A stretch of 64,000 nucleotides of DNA from an uncultured Clostridia bacterium (GCA_946500295.1 CAMMVF010000002.1:83053-147052); one strand, 5' to 3'; positions 1-11,120 are shown, counted from the stretch's first letter. Program-made: numbers and translations. The notes: a model not told the origin generated them from the sequence alone.

Positions 1-1142
1 AACGTGTCCTCCTGCGCTGTCAGCTCTACATAGCCAAACCGACACAGCCGCTCACCCAGACCGGATGTGCCGGGCAAGATTCCAGCCATGGGATACACCG
101 TACCGTCCTTGTCGTAAATCGCCTGTTGTAAATACAAAAAGCCGCCGCATTCTGCGAAAATTGGAAGCTTCATTATTGATGCCTTCCTCAGGCTTTCAAG
201 AAATGAGCTATTCCCACTGAGTTTTTTAAGATACAGCTCAGGATAGCCGCCGCCCAGATAGAGCCCGTCCAAGTCGTTGGGAAGCTCTTTGTCCTCAAGC
301 GGTGAAAACGGTACTATCTCCGCCCCGCAATATTTCAGCATATCCAGGTTTTCCGCATAATAAAAACAAAACGCTTTATCCTGAGCCACACCCAAGCGGA
401 ATTTTTTTTCACCAGACTGCGGCGGTTGAGTATAGTACAGCGGGGATGTTTGAGACGCAAGCTTCAAAATCCCCTCTAAATCCAGAGTTTGTTCTGCTGT
501 TTCACAAAGAAGTTTTATTTTTTCATCGAGCTTTTCGACCTCTCCCGCCGTCATCAGCCCCAAATGGCGGCTTTCCAAATGCACCTGCGGCAAATCAGGC
601 AGATATCCATATACGGGAACGCCGGTTTCACGCTCGATAATTTCACGATAATAGGAATACATCCCGCTTTTAATTTGGTTAAGCAAAATCCCACGAATCT
701 GATTGGGAGTTCTAAAGCTCAGGTAGCCCTTGCAAAGCGCCGCCACAGAGCACCCCATCCCCTGTGGGGATACCAAAAGCAAAACAGGGGTTTGCAAGCT
801 CTGCGATACCGTATATGCGCTGGCTTCACTGGTTTGCCCTATTCCATCGTAAAAACCCATAGCGCCCTCTATCAACGCCAGATCCGCATCCGCCGCCGTA
901 CTTGCGACAATCTGCTGCATCTGAGAGGAGGGGGAAAAATACGGATCGGTATGATATGTACTGCGCCGAGTGATATGACAGTGGAACATGGGATCAATAT
1001 AATCCGGTCCGCTTTTATAGCTTTGCACTTTAAGCCCCCGCTGTTTAAAAGCAGCGAGCAGAGCCGCCGTCATGGTTGTTTTTCCACAGTTACTGCTGAC
1101 AGCGCTTAGCATAACCCTCGGCGTTTTACAACAAAGTTTCAT
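1..1142 (-). CDS. cbiA: Cobyrinate a,c-diamide synthase (partial, runs off the left edge)
   Basis: Reverse-strand translation MKLCCKTPRVMLSAVSSNCGKTTMTAALLAAFKQRGLKVQSYKSGPDYIDPMFH... and LYLGGGYPELY...FAECGGFLYL are CbiA/CobB motifs; not in the ORF track because it is open at the window edge. Confidence 0.9.
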   Translation of the reverse strand, partial: MKLCCKTPRVMLSAVSSNCGKTTMTAALLAAFKQRGLKVQSYKSGPDYIDPMFHCHITRRSTYHTDPYFSPSSQMQQIVASTAADADLALIEGAMGFYDGIGQTSEASAYTVSQSLQTPVLLLVSPQGMGCSVAALCKGYLSFRTPNQIRGILLNQIKSGMYSYYREIIERETGVPVYGYLPDLPQVHLESRHLGLMTAGEVEKLDEKIKLLCETAEQTLDLEGILKLASQTSPLYYTQPPQSGEKKFRLGVAQDKAFCFYYAENLDMLKYCGAEIVPFSPLEDKELPNDLDGLYLGGGYPELYLKKLSGNSSFLESLRKASIMKLPIFAECGGFLYLQQAIYDKDGTVYPMAGILPGTSGLGERLCRFGYVELTAQEDT

Positions 1143-1187
1143 AATGCACCCCAAAAAAACAGTACCCGAATTGTAGAATTTATAGTA

Positions 1188-1220
1188 TGAAAAAAATCGC
1201 TTTCTTTACAAAAGCGATTT
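1188..1220 (-). terminator. Intrinsic terminator between cobalamin riboswitch and cbiA
   Basis: Minus strand AAATCGCTTT-tgtaaag-AAAGCGATTT followed by a T-run. Confidence 0.75.
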
Positions 1221-1324
1221 CAAACACATACCAATAGGCGGACTTTGCTTTCTAAAACAAAATCCATACGTCTGCCCATCGCTCGTAAGCAGACGAAACC
1301 TTACGCAAACGCCTGCAAAAGCTT

Positions 1325-1475
1325 CCGCAGACGAGCGTACTTATTTCGTAATCCGACTTCACAGCTTCTTTCAAAATGAAATAGCTGCATCACGGTAGCG
1401 TGACTGTACGGGATTTGCACCCGTTTCCCTTAATTTTCAAAAACTGCACCAATACAGGTGCATATACTTTTCTTT
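1325..1475 (-). promoter_or_regulatory. Cobalamin riboswitch
   Basis: Minus strand GGGAAACGGGTGCAAATCCCGTACAGTCACGCTACCGTGATGCAGC...GTGAAGTCGGATTAC matches the conserved cobalamin riboswitch core; lies upstream of cbiA. Confidence 0.85.
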
Positions 1476-1670
1476 ACAGCAGCAATATAACCAGGTTGCC
1501 GATTTGAATAAAGACTACTGTTGTTATTGTTTATTATAGCATCTCCTACCATTGCGAACAAGAGACAATTCCAAAACAAATAATCAGACAAATTTTGCGA
1601 ATCAGACAAATTTACCGAAACACCACAGCGGTTAATTGTCTATGTTACCCCCAATAATCAAACAGGGCAA

Positions 1671-1745
1671 CAATATAACCAAGTCGCCGATGTCCCCCGC
1701 CTTTGTAGGCGTAATCAAACGAGCTTGTCACGCAGGCGAAGATTT
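1671..1745 (-). repeat. Dispersed palindromic repeat family 1, copy B (short form)
   Basis: TATAACCAAGTCGCCGATGTCCCCCGCCTTTGTAGGCGTAATCAAACGAGCTTGTCACGC shared with copies at 12.1, 31.6 and 34.4 kb. Confidence 0.8.
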
Positions 1746-1912
1746 AAAAGTAAGTATGGCTTCTTCATACGGGTTTGGATTAAACTCGCCTATTTTTCGT
1801 TGCTAAAGCTTTTTCCCTGTAGAATCGGGTTAAGATTTGACTACAAATGTAATGCTATCTACTAAGACGAAATCCGGTTGAAGAAGCATGTGCAAATAAG
1901 CAAATACAATAG

Positions 1913-2614
1913 TTACTCAACCTTCATCATTCGGTATCCGACGCCTATATGAGTTTGGATATACTGCGGAGAATCGGGCTCGGACTCAATTTTCTTTCTC
2001 AATGTTGCCATAAACACTCGCAGTGAAGCCACATAATTTTCCCAGCTGCTGCCCCATATCTTTTGCGTTATATAGGTATGAGTCAGCACCTTTCCCACAT
2101 TCTTCGCCATAAGGCAAAGCAGCTTATATTCAATCGGCGTTAGATGAAGCTCGTTTTCTCCGAGATAGGCGCAGCCTGCGGCAAAATCAAGCCTGAGCCT
2201 GCCGTTGGTGAATACAGAGTCATTTGCTGCTAAGCCTGCTTGCATAACACCAAGGCGGCGCTGAGTCACACGAAGCCTTGCAAGCAGTTCTTCTACTGAG
2301 AAGGGCTTGGTTAAATAATCATCCGCACCGGAGTCAAGCGCCTCAATTTTATCGTTATCCTCGCTTCTTGCGCTGATGACGATAATCGGCATATTCGACC
2401 AGGTGCGGATACGCTTGATAGCCTCCACACCATCAATATCCGGCAGACCTAAATCAAGCAGTACTATATCAGGGTTATGAGAGGAAGCCTCCATAATGGC
2501 GCTTTCTCCTGTGGAAGCAGTTATATATTTGTAATCGTGTGCTTTCAAAGTAGTGGTAATAAGATTACGAATGGGAGCGTCATCTTCCACAACAAGAATA
2601 AGAACTTTATTCAT
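1913..2614 (-). CDS. kdpE: Response regulator, OmpR/KdpE family
   Basis: Receiver (VEDDAPIRN, LLDLGLPDIDG) plus winged-helix output domain; overlaps the kdpD-like gene. Confidence 0.85.
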   Translation of the reverse strand: MNKVLILVVEDDAPIRNLITTTLKAHDYKYITASTGESAIMEASSHNPDIVLLDLGLPDIDGVEAIKRIRTWSNMPIIVISARSEDNDKIEALDSGADDYLTKPFSVEELLARLRVTQRRLGVMQAGLAANDSVFTNGRLRLDFAAGCAYLGENELHLTPIEYKLLCLMAKNVGKVLTHTYITQKIWGSSWENYVASLRVFMATLRKKIESEPDSPQYIQTHIGVGYRMMKVE

Positions 2615-4601
2615 TGATGTTCACCTCGCCTGATGGTAAAGTAAAAGCAAAAACAGCACCGTGAGGTGTGTTATCAGTCAGTGTAATTTCACCGCCGTGA
2701 GCATTTATAATTGATTTGCACAGCGACAATCCCAGCCCGAGACTGCGGCGACTGTCGGCAATTTTGTTTTCCCCGGTAAAAAACATTTCAAACACATGGG
2801 GTTTTATGTGGTCGGGGATGCCTGCGCCGTTATCGGCAATACTAACCAAGACGTTATCATCTTTTTTCTCTGCTGTTATTCTGATTTCCGAGCCGGGAGG
2901 AGTATATTTTATAGCATTATCCACTATGTTAATAACAACCTGAATAATCAGTTTTGCATCCATACGGGCAAGCAAAAGCTCGTCCTTGTACTCAACAGAT
3001 ATTACATGTTCACTACTCTTGCGGTTGATATGTCGCATGGCTTCCTCGATAACCTCATCCATAAGCTGAACAGACATATTAAAGTTCATTCTGCCTTCTT
3101 CAATACGAGTAACTGACAGCAGATTTTCCACAAGACTGATAAGCCACTGCGAATCATCGAAAATATCGGTAAACACCTGCATCCGTGTTTCATCATCCAG
3201 CTTATCATAGTTTGAAATAAGATTGCTCGCATTCCCGGAAATAGAGGTCAGCGGTGTACGCAAATCGTGTGAGATAGCACGGAGCAGATTTGCGCGAAGC
3301 TGTTCGTTCTTAGCAAGGACTGCGGCAAGCTCCTTTTCCTTTGCGTTGCGAATGTTTTCTATCGCCAACGCACATTCCCCAAGGATAGACAGCAACACGC
3401 TGTTTTCAAATGAATCAAGCGGTTTGCCGTTAATATGTATGCCCACAACACCGTAAACCTTGTTGTTCAAGCGTATAGCAAGGTACAGAAATTTTGCTTT
3501 ATTCAAAATGTCTGTAGTAGCGCCTGCTCGCTTTTTATTTTTCAGCACCCATTCGGCGGCAGTTTTCTCTTTTACCGAGGAAAAAATATCATTTTCCGCC
3601 TCAGGCGTTACAGTAAATATATAGCCCTTGGAGAGCTTTCCGTTCACCTCAGGGTATGCGATAATATCACGATCAAGCAGCTTCATAAGCTGACTTGCCG
3701 TGATATTGATAATGTCATTATCATCCTGCGCCTTTTGGAGCAGTTGGTTTGTATCAAACAGCACCTTAGTACGGAAAGCAGCCTGAGCCGACAGCTTTGC
3801 ATGGTCCTTAAGCTTTGAGGCAAGCGTGCCGGTTATAATTGACGCTGCAAACATTATGACAAAGGTCACTGGATAGCCGGAATCATAAGCGTGAAAGGTA
3901 AGCCTCGGCTCTGTAAGGAAAAAGTTAAACAGTGAAACGCTTAAAAAAGAGCTTATAAAGCTGCAGGCATATCCCCTTGTGAAAAGCGAAGTCAGTAAAA
4001 CTCCGAGGATATATACAGTAATAATATTTGACTCAGTAAAGCCAAGCTCCAAAAACACGGTTCCGATTATCGTTACAACCGTAAGAATGGCGATTGTTAT
4101 CAGCAAATCCTTAGGATACGGTATGAAGTGCTTTCCGAAAAAATTTTTCTTTGCTTTGTATTTAATATCCGCCGTAGAATCGGGAATGATGTGGATATCC
4201 AAATTAGGAACCATCTCCGAGAGCTTTTCGGTAAGCGGCGGCTTGCTCCAAAAGTGGCGGCGCTTTATGTTATTTCTGCCGATTACAATTTTAGTTACAC
4301 CCGAAATCCGGGCAAACTCCGCAATCTGATAAGAAACATCCTCTCCGTACACTGTGACAATGTCTGCTCCCAGCTGCTGTGCAAGTAGGATATGATTTTG
4401 GAGTCGACTTTTATCGTTATAGCTCATTTTATCCGAGTCGGAAGTTTGCACATACAGCGCCGTAAAGCTGCCGCCGAAGGCCGCCGCCATCTTCGCAGCG
4501 GTACGCACGATTTTAGCATTGGAGGGCGAAGGCGAAAGACATACAAGGGTGTGTTCGCAACCTTCCTCACAGAATTGTTGCTCCTTATCTATCTTCATCA
4601 C
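2607..4601 (-). CDS. kdpD: KdpD-like sensor histidine kinase lacking the N-terminal KdpD domain
   Basis: Usp-like domain, four-TM DUF4118-like region, GAF-like region, HisKA (AISHDLRTPLTSISG) and HATPase; 664 aa, begins directly at the Usp domain. Confidence 0.8.
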   Translation of the reverse strand: MMKIDKEQQFCEEGCEHTLVCLSPSPSNAKIVRTAAKMAAAFGGSFTALYVQTSDSDKMSYNDKSRLQNHILLAQQLGADIVTVYGEDVSYQIAEFARISGVTKIVIGRNNIKRRHFWSKPPLTEKLSEMVPNLDIHIIPDSTADIKYKAKKNFFGKHFIPYPKDLLITIAILTVVTIIGTVFLELGFTESNIITVYILGVLLTSLFTRGYACSFISSFLSVSLFNFFLTEPRLTFHAYDSGYPVTFVIMFAASIITGTLASKLKDHAKLSAQAAFRTKVLFDTNQLLQKAQDDNDIINITASQLMKLLDRDIIAYPEVNGKLSKGYIFTVTPEAENDIFSSVKEKTAAEWVLKNKKRAGATTDILNKAKFLYLAIRLNNKVYGVVGIHINGKPLDSFENSVLLSILGECALAIENIRNAKEKELAAVLAKNEQLRANLLRAISHDLRTPLTSISGNASNLISNYDKLDDETRMQVFTDIFDDSQWLISLVENLLSVTRIEEGRMNFNMSVQLMDEVIEEAMRHINRKSSEHVISVEYKDELLLARMDAKLIIQVVINIVDNAIKYTPPGSEIRITAEKKDDNVLVSIADNGAGIPDHIKPHVFEMFFTGENKIADSRRSLGLGLSLCKSIINAHGGEITLTDNTPHGAVFAFTLPSGEVNINE

Positions 4602-4649
4602 CGCCTTTTTATTTTAGTAATTTATTATACAATAGATCCATGAAAAAAT

Positions 4650-4940
4650 CTACTGCTTTAAAGCGGTCTGATGCTCAATATTTTTTGACAATTCCAAGTC
4701 AGCACTGTCGTAAAGCATAATCCTAGCTCTCTCATGCTTGGAGCGATAACGCAAAACCTCCTCAACAACCTCTTCATCGGACAGCTCTTCCGTGAGCATA
4801 ACACAGGAGGGCTCTCGTTTTTCGCTCTCTTTCTGGATAGACTTGCGATTTTCTTCAAGAAATTTATCAAGCTTTTTCATTAAAAAGAATCCGCAAACAA
4901 ATACGCCTAAAATTACAATTATTAGTATAGCCTCTTTCAT
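4650..4940 (-). CDS. Small single-TM hypothetical protein in the trk operon
   Basis: 96 aa with N-terminal TM helix then a charged tail, colinear with trk/kdp genes. Confidence 0.6.
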   Translation of the reverse strand: MKEAILIIVILGVFVCGFFLMKKLDKFLEENRKSIQKESEKREPSCVMLTEELSDEEVVEEVLRYRSKHERARIMLYDSADLELSKNIEHQTALKQ

Positions 4941-4977
4941 TTATGCTCACCACCTGAAACGTTCTTGTATGCGGCGG

Positions 4978-5625
4978 TTATATGTGGAAGCACTTTTGAA
5001 CTGCCTTGTATTCGCCCAGCACAAGCATAGTCTTATCCTCTGTCAAAACGGTATCGGGAGTTACCGAGACATCCATCTTTCCGTTTTGCTTTACCGCCAT
5101 AATGTTGATATTATATTTTTTTCTGATATCAATCTGCCCTACGCTCATACCTATCCAGGACTTGGGTACGGACACCTCAAAGATAGCGTGAGTTTGGTCA
5201 AGCTCAATATAATCAAGAATATGGTCGGCGCTGTAACGTATTGCAGCCCATTTTGCTACCTGCTTCTCGGGATACACCACCTCATCTGCGCCATTGCGAA
5301 GCAAAAACTTCGCCTGACCGTCACGTTCGGCGCGAGAAACTACAAATTTTGCTCCGAGCTCCTTTAAAAGGCAGGTAGTTTCAAGCGAGCTTTGAAAATC
5401 ATCGCCTATTGCCACGATACAAACATCGTAATTATTTATACCCAGGGAGCTTAAAAACTCCTCGTTGCTACTGTCTCCGATCTGGGCGTTGGTGACAAAG
5501 GGCAGAATATCATTTACCCTTTCCTCGTTATGGTCAACAGCCATCACCTGATGGCCAAGCTGGTTAAGCTGCATAGCGATATGCTTGCCAAATCTTCCCA
5601 GTCCTATCAGTAAAATAGATTTCAT
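4978..5625 (-). CDS. trkA: TrkA/KtrA-type K+ uptake regulatory subunit
   Basis: N-terminal Rossmann IGLGRFGKHIAMQL and C-terminal RCK_C-like region. Confidence 0.9.
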   Translation of the reverse strand: MKSILLIGLGRFGKHIAMQLNQLGHQVMAVDHNEERVNDILPFVTNAQIGDSSNEEFLSSLGINNYDVCIVAIGDDFQSSLETTCLLKELGAKFVVSRAERDGQAKFLLRNGADEVVYPEKQVAKWAAIRYSADHILDYIELDQTHAIFEVSVPKSWIGMSVGQIDIRKKYNINIMAVKQNGKMDVSVTPDTVLTEDKTMLVLGEYKAVQKCFHI

Positions 5626-5671
5626 AAGTCTGTTCTCCTCTTATAATATTTTTTAGATACATAGGTGTACT

Positions 5672-7039
5672 TTAACCTACTGTTATTCTTTCCTGCGGCA
5701 GCTTTGAAAGGTTTTTATTCATTCCGGACAGCGCTGCATAGATAAGCGTTAAACCACCTACCCTGCCAAGGAACATAAGGGCTATCAGTATGCCCTGAGA
5801 TAGTACGCCAAGCTCCGGTGTGATTCCGAGCGTAAGACCGACAGTACCCACAGCAGAGGCAGTTTCATACAGGCAGTCGCCAAGCGGCAAGCCCTCCGCT
5901 ATACTGATAACCACAGCGCCGCCAAAGAACAAGGCGACATACATCATTAGGATGGTAGCTGCGTTTTTGACAACGCCGGTTTCGATTCTTCTGCCAAAAA
6001 ACTGAGCGTCGTCCCTTCGGCGGAATGTGGCGAATGCATTTGCAATCAGCACCGCAAGGGTCGTGGTTTTCATACCGCCTGCAGTGGAGCCGGGAGAGCC
6101 GCCAATAAGCATTAATACAATCATAATCGCCTGACTCGCTCCGGTCATCGCCGCAAGATTTACTGTATTAAAACCCGCAGTCCTCGGTGTGACAGATTGG
6201 AATAACGAACTAAGTATTCTTTCTCCAATGGGTAGGTTGGCAAAATCGCAGAAGAAAAAGAACAGCGCCGGAATGACGATAAGCAGCGCAGTTGTAACGA
6301 TAATCACCTTGCTCTGCATACGATAACGCCTGATATGGTGTCTGTTGGTGCAGATATCCTCCCAGGTGAGAAAGCCTATACCGCCCACTATGATTAAAAG
6401 CATTATTGTAATATTGATGACCGGATTGCCAACATAGGCTGTCAAAGACGGGTAGAGCGACTCGGCGCTGCCGAGGATATCAAAGCCCGCGTTGCAAAAG
6501 GCCGAAATGGAGTGAAATACCGCCATCCATATCCCGTTTATACCAAAATCCTTACAAAACACCGGCATCATAACAAGGGCTCCTATCAGCTCGATAAGGA
6601 AGGTCGCCTTAATGATAAAGCCGGTCAATCTAACTATGCCGCCCACCTTAGGCGCAGAGATTGCCTCCTGCATTGTGCTGCGCTGCATTAATGATATTTT
6701 CCTGCCGGACAGCAATGCGAAGGACGCCGCCACCGTTACGACCCCCAGACCGCCGATCTGAATAAGTGTAATAATAACAGCCTGACCAAACACAGACCAG
6801 TATGTACCTGTGTCCTGTACAATCAGCCCGGTAACACACACAGCAGAGGTAGAGGTAAATAGGGCTTCATTAAAGGGTGTTACCACTCCGCTTTTAGAGG
6901 ACACGGGCAGCATTAAAAGCAATGCGCCAAAGAGTATTACCCCCGCAAAGCCCAAAATAATTATCTGAAATGAGCTAATTCGCCTTATTTTATGTGTTGA
7001 TTCTGTCATAACGCTTCTCCTTTGCGCTCTCGTTTGCAT
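5672..7039 (-). CDS. trkH: TrkH/KtrB-type K+ transporter
   Basis: FTSTSAVCVTGL, GGSPGSTAGGMKTTT and multi-TM pattern typical of TrkH/KtrB. Confidence 0.9.
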   Translation of the reverse strand: MQTRAQRRSVMTESTHKIRRISSFQIIILGFAGVILFGALLLMLPVSSKSGVVTPFNEALFTSTSAVCVTGLIVQDTGTYWSVFGQAVIITLIQIGGLGVVTVAASFALLSGRKISLMQRSTMQEAISAPKVGGIVRLTGFIIKATFLIELIGALVMMPVFCKDFGINGIWMAVFHSISAFCNAGFDILGSAESLYPSLTAYVGNPVINITIMLLIIVGGIGFLTWEDICTNRHHIRRYRMQSKVIIVTTALLIVIPALFFFFCDFANLPIGERILSSLFQSVTPRTAGFNTVNLAAMTGASQAIMIVLMLIGGSPGSTAGGMKTTTLAVLIANAFATFRRRDDAQFFGRRIETGVVKNAATILMMYVALFFGGAVVISIAEGLPLGDCLYETASAVGTVGLTLGITPELGVLSQGILIALMFLGRVGGLTLIYAALSGMNKNLSKLPQERITVG

Positions 7040-7150
7040 TATTTATTTTATTACATTCAGTTTTAAGACGGTATAATGGTATTGCCGCTCGTATTAAGAT
7101 TGTGTAAAGATTCGCTATTTGCAAAGCGGTATGAGTTCCAAACAAAAATC

Positions 7151-7181
7151 ACCGCAGAGGCTTTTATCCGCCCTCTGCGGT
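7151..7181 (-). terminator. Terminator downstream of V-ATPase operon
   Basis: Inverted repeat ACCGCAGAGG...CCTCTGCGGT following the atpD stop. Confidence 0.7.
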
Positions 7182-7236
7182 AATTTTACATTATTCTATA
7201 TAATTGTGTATAGGCAATAGATTTCAGCATCGGCTG

Positions 7237-7872
7237 TTAAGCCCCCTTGTTTGACTTTTGCTTCTTAATTACCTTGAGTCGGGAGAACTCCTCCCTCTCC
7301 TTCTCCTCCAAGGCGTCTGTAATATACTTAACAGCAGCTGTGAAGCGGGGAATCATAATGTTCTTGAGCGCATTGGCTCTCTTCTGAGTTTTCTTAATTG
7401 AGTCCGCCAGACGATATACGCTGTTTTCAACCTCTGCCAGCTCAGTGGTCAAAACCTTTACCTCGTTGAATTTGATATAAGCATCGTCCAGGGGTGAATT
7501 TGTACGGAAAAGACCATAGTGCAGCTCAGGAGTCATGTCGCCCTGCATCGAAACTATAGGTATCTCAACGCCCATGACGCTCCTGTACGAAAGCTTCAGC
7601 CTGCGCTCGATTGGTATAGTCTGCGATATCTCATCGCAAAATCCTGAGAGTATATTTGCCCTTTGCAGTGCAAAATATGCCGCGCTGTAGGCGTTGTCAA
7701 TTTTTCCCTGAATCTCGTTAGCTCTATCAATCAGGGTCATCATCTCTCTGATTAGAATATTGCGTTTCTTGTCGAGCAGCTCATAGCCCATCTTTGCAAG
7801 CGCAAGGGTCTTTTTTGTGCTCATTAAATTTCCTTTTGTCGCTGTTATCTGCGAAGCCACAATATTCACCAC
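7237..7872 (-). CDS. atpD: V-type ATP synthase subunit D
   Basis: Coiled-coil subunit D pattern (LALAKMGYELLDKKRNILIREMM); operon position. Confidence 0.9.
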   Translation of the reverse strand: MVNIVASQITATKGNLMSTKKTLALAKMGYELLDKKRNILIREMMTLIDRANEIQGKIDNAYSAAYFALQRANILSGFCDEISQTIPIERRLKLSYRSVMGVEIPIVSMQGDMTPELHYGLFRTNSPLDDAYIKFNEVKVLTTELAEVENSVYRLADSIKKTQKRANALKNIMIPRFTAAVKYITDALEEKEREEFSRLKVIKKQKSNKGA

Positions 7873-7887
7873 CTTATAAAATCATAA

Positions 7888-9288
7888 TTAATTAGCCGAG
7901 AAGTCTTCAGGAGAAGTCTCCTTGTAGTACTTATCAAGCACCTCGTCGTCCACACGGTCAAGCTCTGCTCTCGGCAAAGTGCCCAAAAGCTTCCATCCGA
8001 GGTCGAGGCTTTCATCTATACTTCTGTTAGTTGTAAAGCCTTGATTTACAAAATACTGCTCGAAAAGCTTACCGAAGGTCATGTACTTTTTGTCAGTAGG
8101 CGAAAGCTCCTCCTCGCCGATAACCGAAGCGAGCGAACGAGCATCGTTTACCTTTGCTACCGAGGCAAAAAGCTGGTTTTGCAGCGCCGGGTGGTCGGCA
8201 CGGGTGTATCCCTCGCCGATGCCGTCCTTCATCAAACGTGAAAGAGACGGTAATACCGACACAGGCGGATACAGTCCCTGCCCCTGCAAAGTACGATCCA
8301 AAACAATTTGTCCTTCGGTAATATAACCGGTAAGGTCGGGAATCGGGTGGGTAATATCGTCATTCGGCATGGTCAAAATAGGTATCTGAGTAACCGAGCC
8401 GCTCGAGCCCTTTACCATTCCGGCTCTCTCATAAAGGGAAGCCAGGTCTGAGTAGAGATAGCCCGGATAGCCCTTTCTGCCCGGGATTTCACCCTTAGAT
8501 GAACTGAACTCACGCAGAGCCTCTGCATACGATGTTATATCGGTCATAATAACAAGCACGTGCATATTCAGCGTAAACGCCAGATACTCGGCGGCTGTCA
8601 GCGCGCAGCGAGGAGTTAGGGTTCTCTCGATAATCGGGTCGTTCGAGAGATTCAGAAACATTACAACCCTCTGCAATACACCGCTCTCCTCAAACGAGCG
8701 GCGGAAGTAGTCGGCTACGTCGTTTTTAACGCCCATTGCTGCAAAAACAACGCAGAAGCCCTGTCCTGCCTCGTCGGCGATTTTAGCCTGACGAACTATC
8801 TGAACAGCCAGCTCATTGTGGTTCATACCTGAGCCAGAGAAAATCGGGAGCTTCTGCCCTCTGATAAGCGTCATCAGGGTATCTATTGTAGAAATACCCG
8901 TGTTTATATAGTTTTTCGGATAGACACGGGAAACTGGATTGATCGGCGTACCGTTGATATCAGCCTTTGTATCGGGAAAAATCTCCCCCAACCCGTCTAT
9001 CGGTCTGCCAACTCCATCAAACACCCTGCCTATTATCTCCGGCGAAAGGGCAAGCTCCATCGGGTGGCCGGTGAGTCTGGTTCTTGTGTTGTCAAGCGAA
9101 AGTCCTTTCGTACCCTCAAACACCTGAACTACTATTCTTTCACCGTCCATCTGTACTATTCTGCCCTGTCTTTTTGTGCCGTTATCAAGGCGTATCTCGA
9201 CAATTTCATCAAAGGAGGCGCCCTTAACGCCGTCGATAACTATAAGAGAGCCGTTAATTTCCTTAACACCTACATAATCTATAATCAT
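7888..9288 (-). CDS. atpB: V-type ATP synthase subunit B
   Basis: [31 protein letters not shown]-type motif, [22 protein letters not shown]. Confidence 0.95.
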   Translation of the reverse strand: MIIDYVGVKEINGSLIVIDGVKGASFDEIVEIRLDNGTKRQGRIVQMDGERIVVQVFEGTKGLSLDNTRTRLTGHPMELALSPEIIGRVFDGVGRPIDGLGEIFPDTKADINGTPINPVSRVYPKNYINTGISTIDTLMTLIRGQKLPIFSGSGMNHNELAVQIVRQAKIADEAGQGFCVVFAAMGVKNDVADYFRRSFEESGVLQRVVMFLNLSNDPIIERTLTPRCALTAAEYLAFTLNMHVLVIMTDITSYAEALREFSSSKGEIPGRKGYPGYLYSDLASLYERAGMVKGSSGSVTQIPILTMPNDDITHPIPDLTGYITEGQIVLDRTLQGQGLYPPVSVLPSLSRLMKDGIGEGYTRADHPALQNQLFASVAKVNDARSLASVIGEEELSPTDKKYMTFGKLFEQYFVNQGFTTNRSIDESLDLGWKLLGTLPRAELDRVDDEVLDKYYKETSPEDFSAN

Positions 9289-9311
9289 TATCTTACCTTC
9301 TTTCTCTCTTA

Positions 9312-11099
9312 TCAGCCTTCGGCAACCGCTCCGAGCTTATCTTTAATCTCGGTTCTGTATTCTTCAAACATCTCGAGCTTGTTGTTCGGGATATCATACT
9401 TCATCTTTGTAAGCTTATCGAAAAGACCGGTCTCGAGGATTCTCGAAATAGGTATTCCGGCGTTTACGAGGTGTTTAGCTCTCTTGTACAGATACAGGAT
9501 TGTCTTCATCATCTGCTTTTGCTTCTCAAGCGGTACATAGGTATCTTCCTTGTGGAATGCGTTTTGTTGGAGGAAACCTACTCTGATAACACGGCAGATT
9601 TCGATTACCAGCTTCTGGTCGTCGGGAAGAATGTCCGATCCGACGAGCTTGACAATTTCCATCAGCGAGCTTTCCTCCTGAAGCAAGGCGCTGATTCTGT
9701 TGCGGTATTTTATGAAATCCGCACCTACATTCTCAGCAAACCACGGATCCAAATCGGTGAAGTATTCGCTGTAGCTTGTCAGCCAGTTGATAGCCGGGTA
9801 ATGTCTCGAATAAGCCAAATCCTTATCAAGAGCCCAGAAGCAACGGATAAATCTCTTGGTATTTTGTGTGACAGGCTCACTCATATCACCGCCCTGAGGT
9901 GATACCGCTCCTATCATGGTTACAGAACCCTTCTCTCCACACAGTGTGTCGGCAATACAAGCTCTCTCATAGAACTCGGAAAGCCTTGAGGGGAGGTATG
10001 CCGGGAAGCCCTCCTCGGCGGGCATCTCCTCAAGACGACCGCTGATTTCACGCAGAGCCTCAGCCCAACGTGAGGTGGAGTCCGCCATTATGGCGCAGTT
10101 ATAGCCCATATCTCTGTAGTACTCCGCAAGTGTAACTCCGGTGTATATCGAAGCCTCACGGGCAGCAACAGGCATATTGGATGTGTTTGCAATAAGTACT
10201 GTCCTGTCAGTCATGGGACGGTTTGACTTAGGGTCAATCAGCTCGGAAAACTCCTGCAAAACCTGGCTCATCTCGTTTCCACGCTCACCGCATCCAACGT
10301 AGATGATTATGTCTGCGTCGCACCACTTTGCAAGCTGGTGCTGGGTCATTGTCTTTCCTGTTCCGAAACCTCCCGGTATGGCGGCTGTACCGCCCTTGGC
10401 TATCGGGAATAGAGTGTCAATTACTCTCTGACCTGTTACCAGCGGTACCTTGGCGGAAAGCCTGTGCTTTACCGGGCGTGGAGTTCTTATAGGCCATTTC
10501 TGGCACAGAGTAAGCTCCGTCTCCTTGCCGGAGCTGTCTTTGACCACTGCCACTGTATCGTTGAGGGTGTACTCGCCGTCCGGCATTACCTTTATAACCT
10601 CGCACTCTCCCATAAGAGGAGGCACAAGCAGTCTGTGCTCTATAATCGGTGTCTCCGGCAAAGTTGCATATATCATACCGCCGCTAAGCTTATCGCCAAC
10701 CTTTATCTTGAGCGTTACGTTCCACTTTTTCTCAGTGTCAAGCGGAGAAACTGCAGAACCTCTCGAGATAAACGCACCCGATCTCTTTTCAATCTCCGAC
10801 AGCGGTCTCTCAATTCCATCGAAAATATTGTCTATTATTCCGGGTCCCAAAGTAACATTCATAGGAGCGCCGGTGCCGACAATCGGATCACCGGGACGCA
10901 GTCCCGACGTCTCTTCATAAACCTGTACGGTAGTTAATTTATCTGTAATTCCTATAATTTCACCGACAAGCCTTTGCTGCCCGACATAGACCATTTCCAT
11001 CATGGAAAAGCCCTTGGCGTTTTTCACGGTAACGACCGGGCCGTTGATGCCGTAAATTACGTTTTGATTTTCCATCAAATACATCCTCCAGTACATCAA
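9312..11099 (-). CDS. atpA: V-type ATP synthase subunit A (catalytic)
   Basis: P-loop [50 protein letters not shown]. Confidence 0.95.
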   Translation of the reverse strand: MMYWRMYLMENQNVIYGINGPVVTVKNAKGFSMMEMVYVGQQRLVGEIIGITDKLTTVQVYEETSGLRPGDPIVGTGAPMNVTLGPGIIDNIFDGIERPLSEIEKRSGAFISRGSAVSPLDTEKKWNVTLKIKVGDKLSGGMIYATLPETPIIEHRLLVPPLMGECEVIKVMPDGEYTLNDTVAVVKDSSGKETELTLCQKWPIRTPRPVKHRLSAKVPLVTGQRVIDTLFPIAKGGTAAIPGGFGTGKTMTQHQLAKWCDADIIIYVGCGERGNEMSQVLQEFSELIDPKSNRPMTDRTVLIANTSNMPVAAREASIYTGVTLAEYYRDMGYNCAIMADSTSRWAEALREISGRLEEMPAEEGFPAYLPSRLSEFYERACIADTLCGEKGSVTMIGAVSPQGGDMSEPVTQNTKRFIRCFWALDKDLAYSRHYPAINWLTSYSEYFTDLDPWFAENVGADFIKYRNRISALLQEESSLMEIVKLVGSDILPDDQKLVIEICRVIRVGFLQQNAFHKEDTYVPLEKQKQMMKTILYLYKRAKHLVNAGIPISRILETGLFDKLTKMKYDIPNNKLEMFEEYRTEIKDKLGAVAEG

Positions 11100-11120
11100 A
11101 ATTTTTTGGTTCAGCTTTAA

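Noticed and set aside
489-1109. 206-aa plus-strand ORF
   Set aside because: Antisense to cbiA, which has clear family motifs; no recognisable protein features.
10450-10937. Two overlapping 156-157 aa plus-strand ORFs
   Set aside because: Antisense to atpA catalytic subunit.
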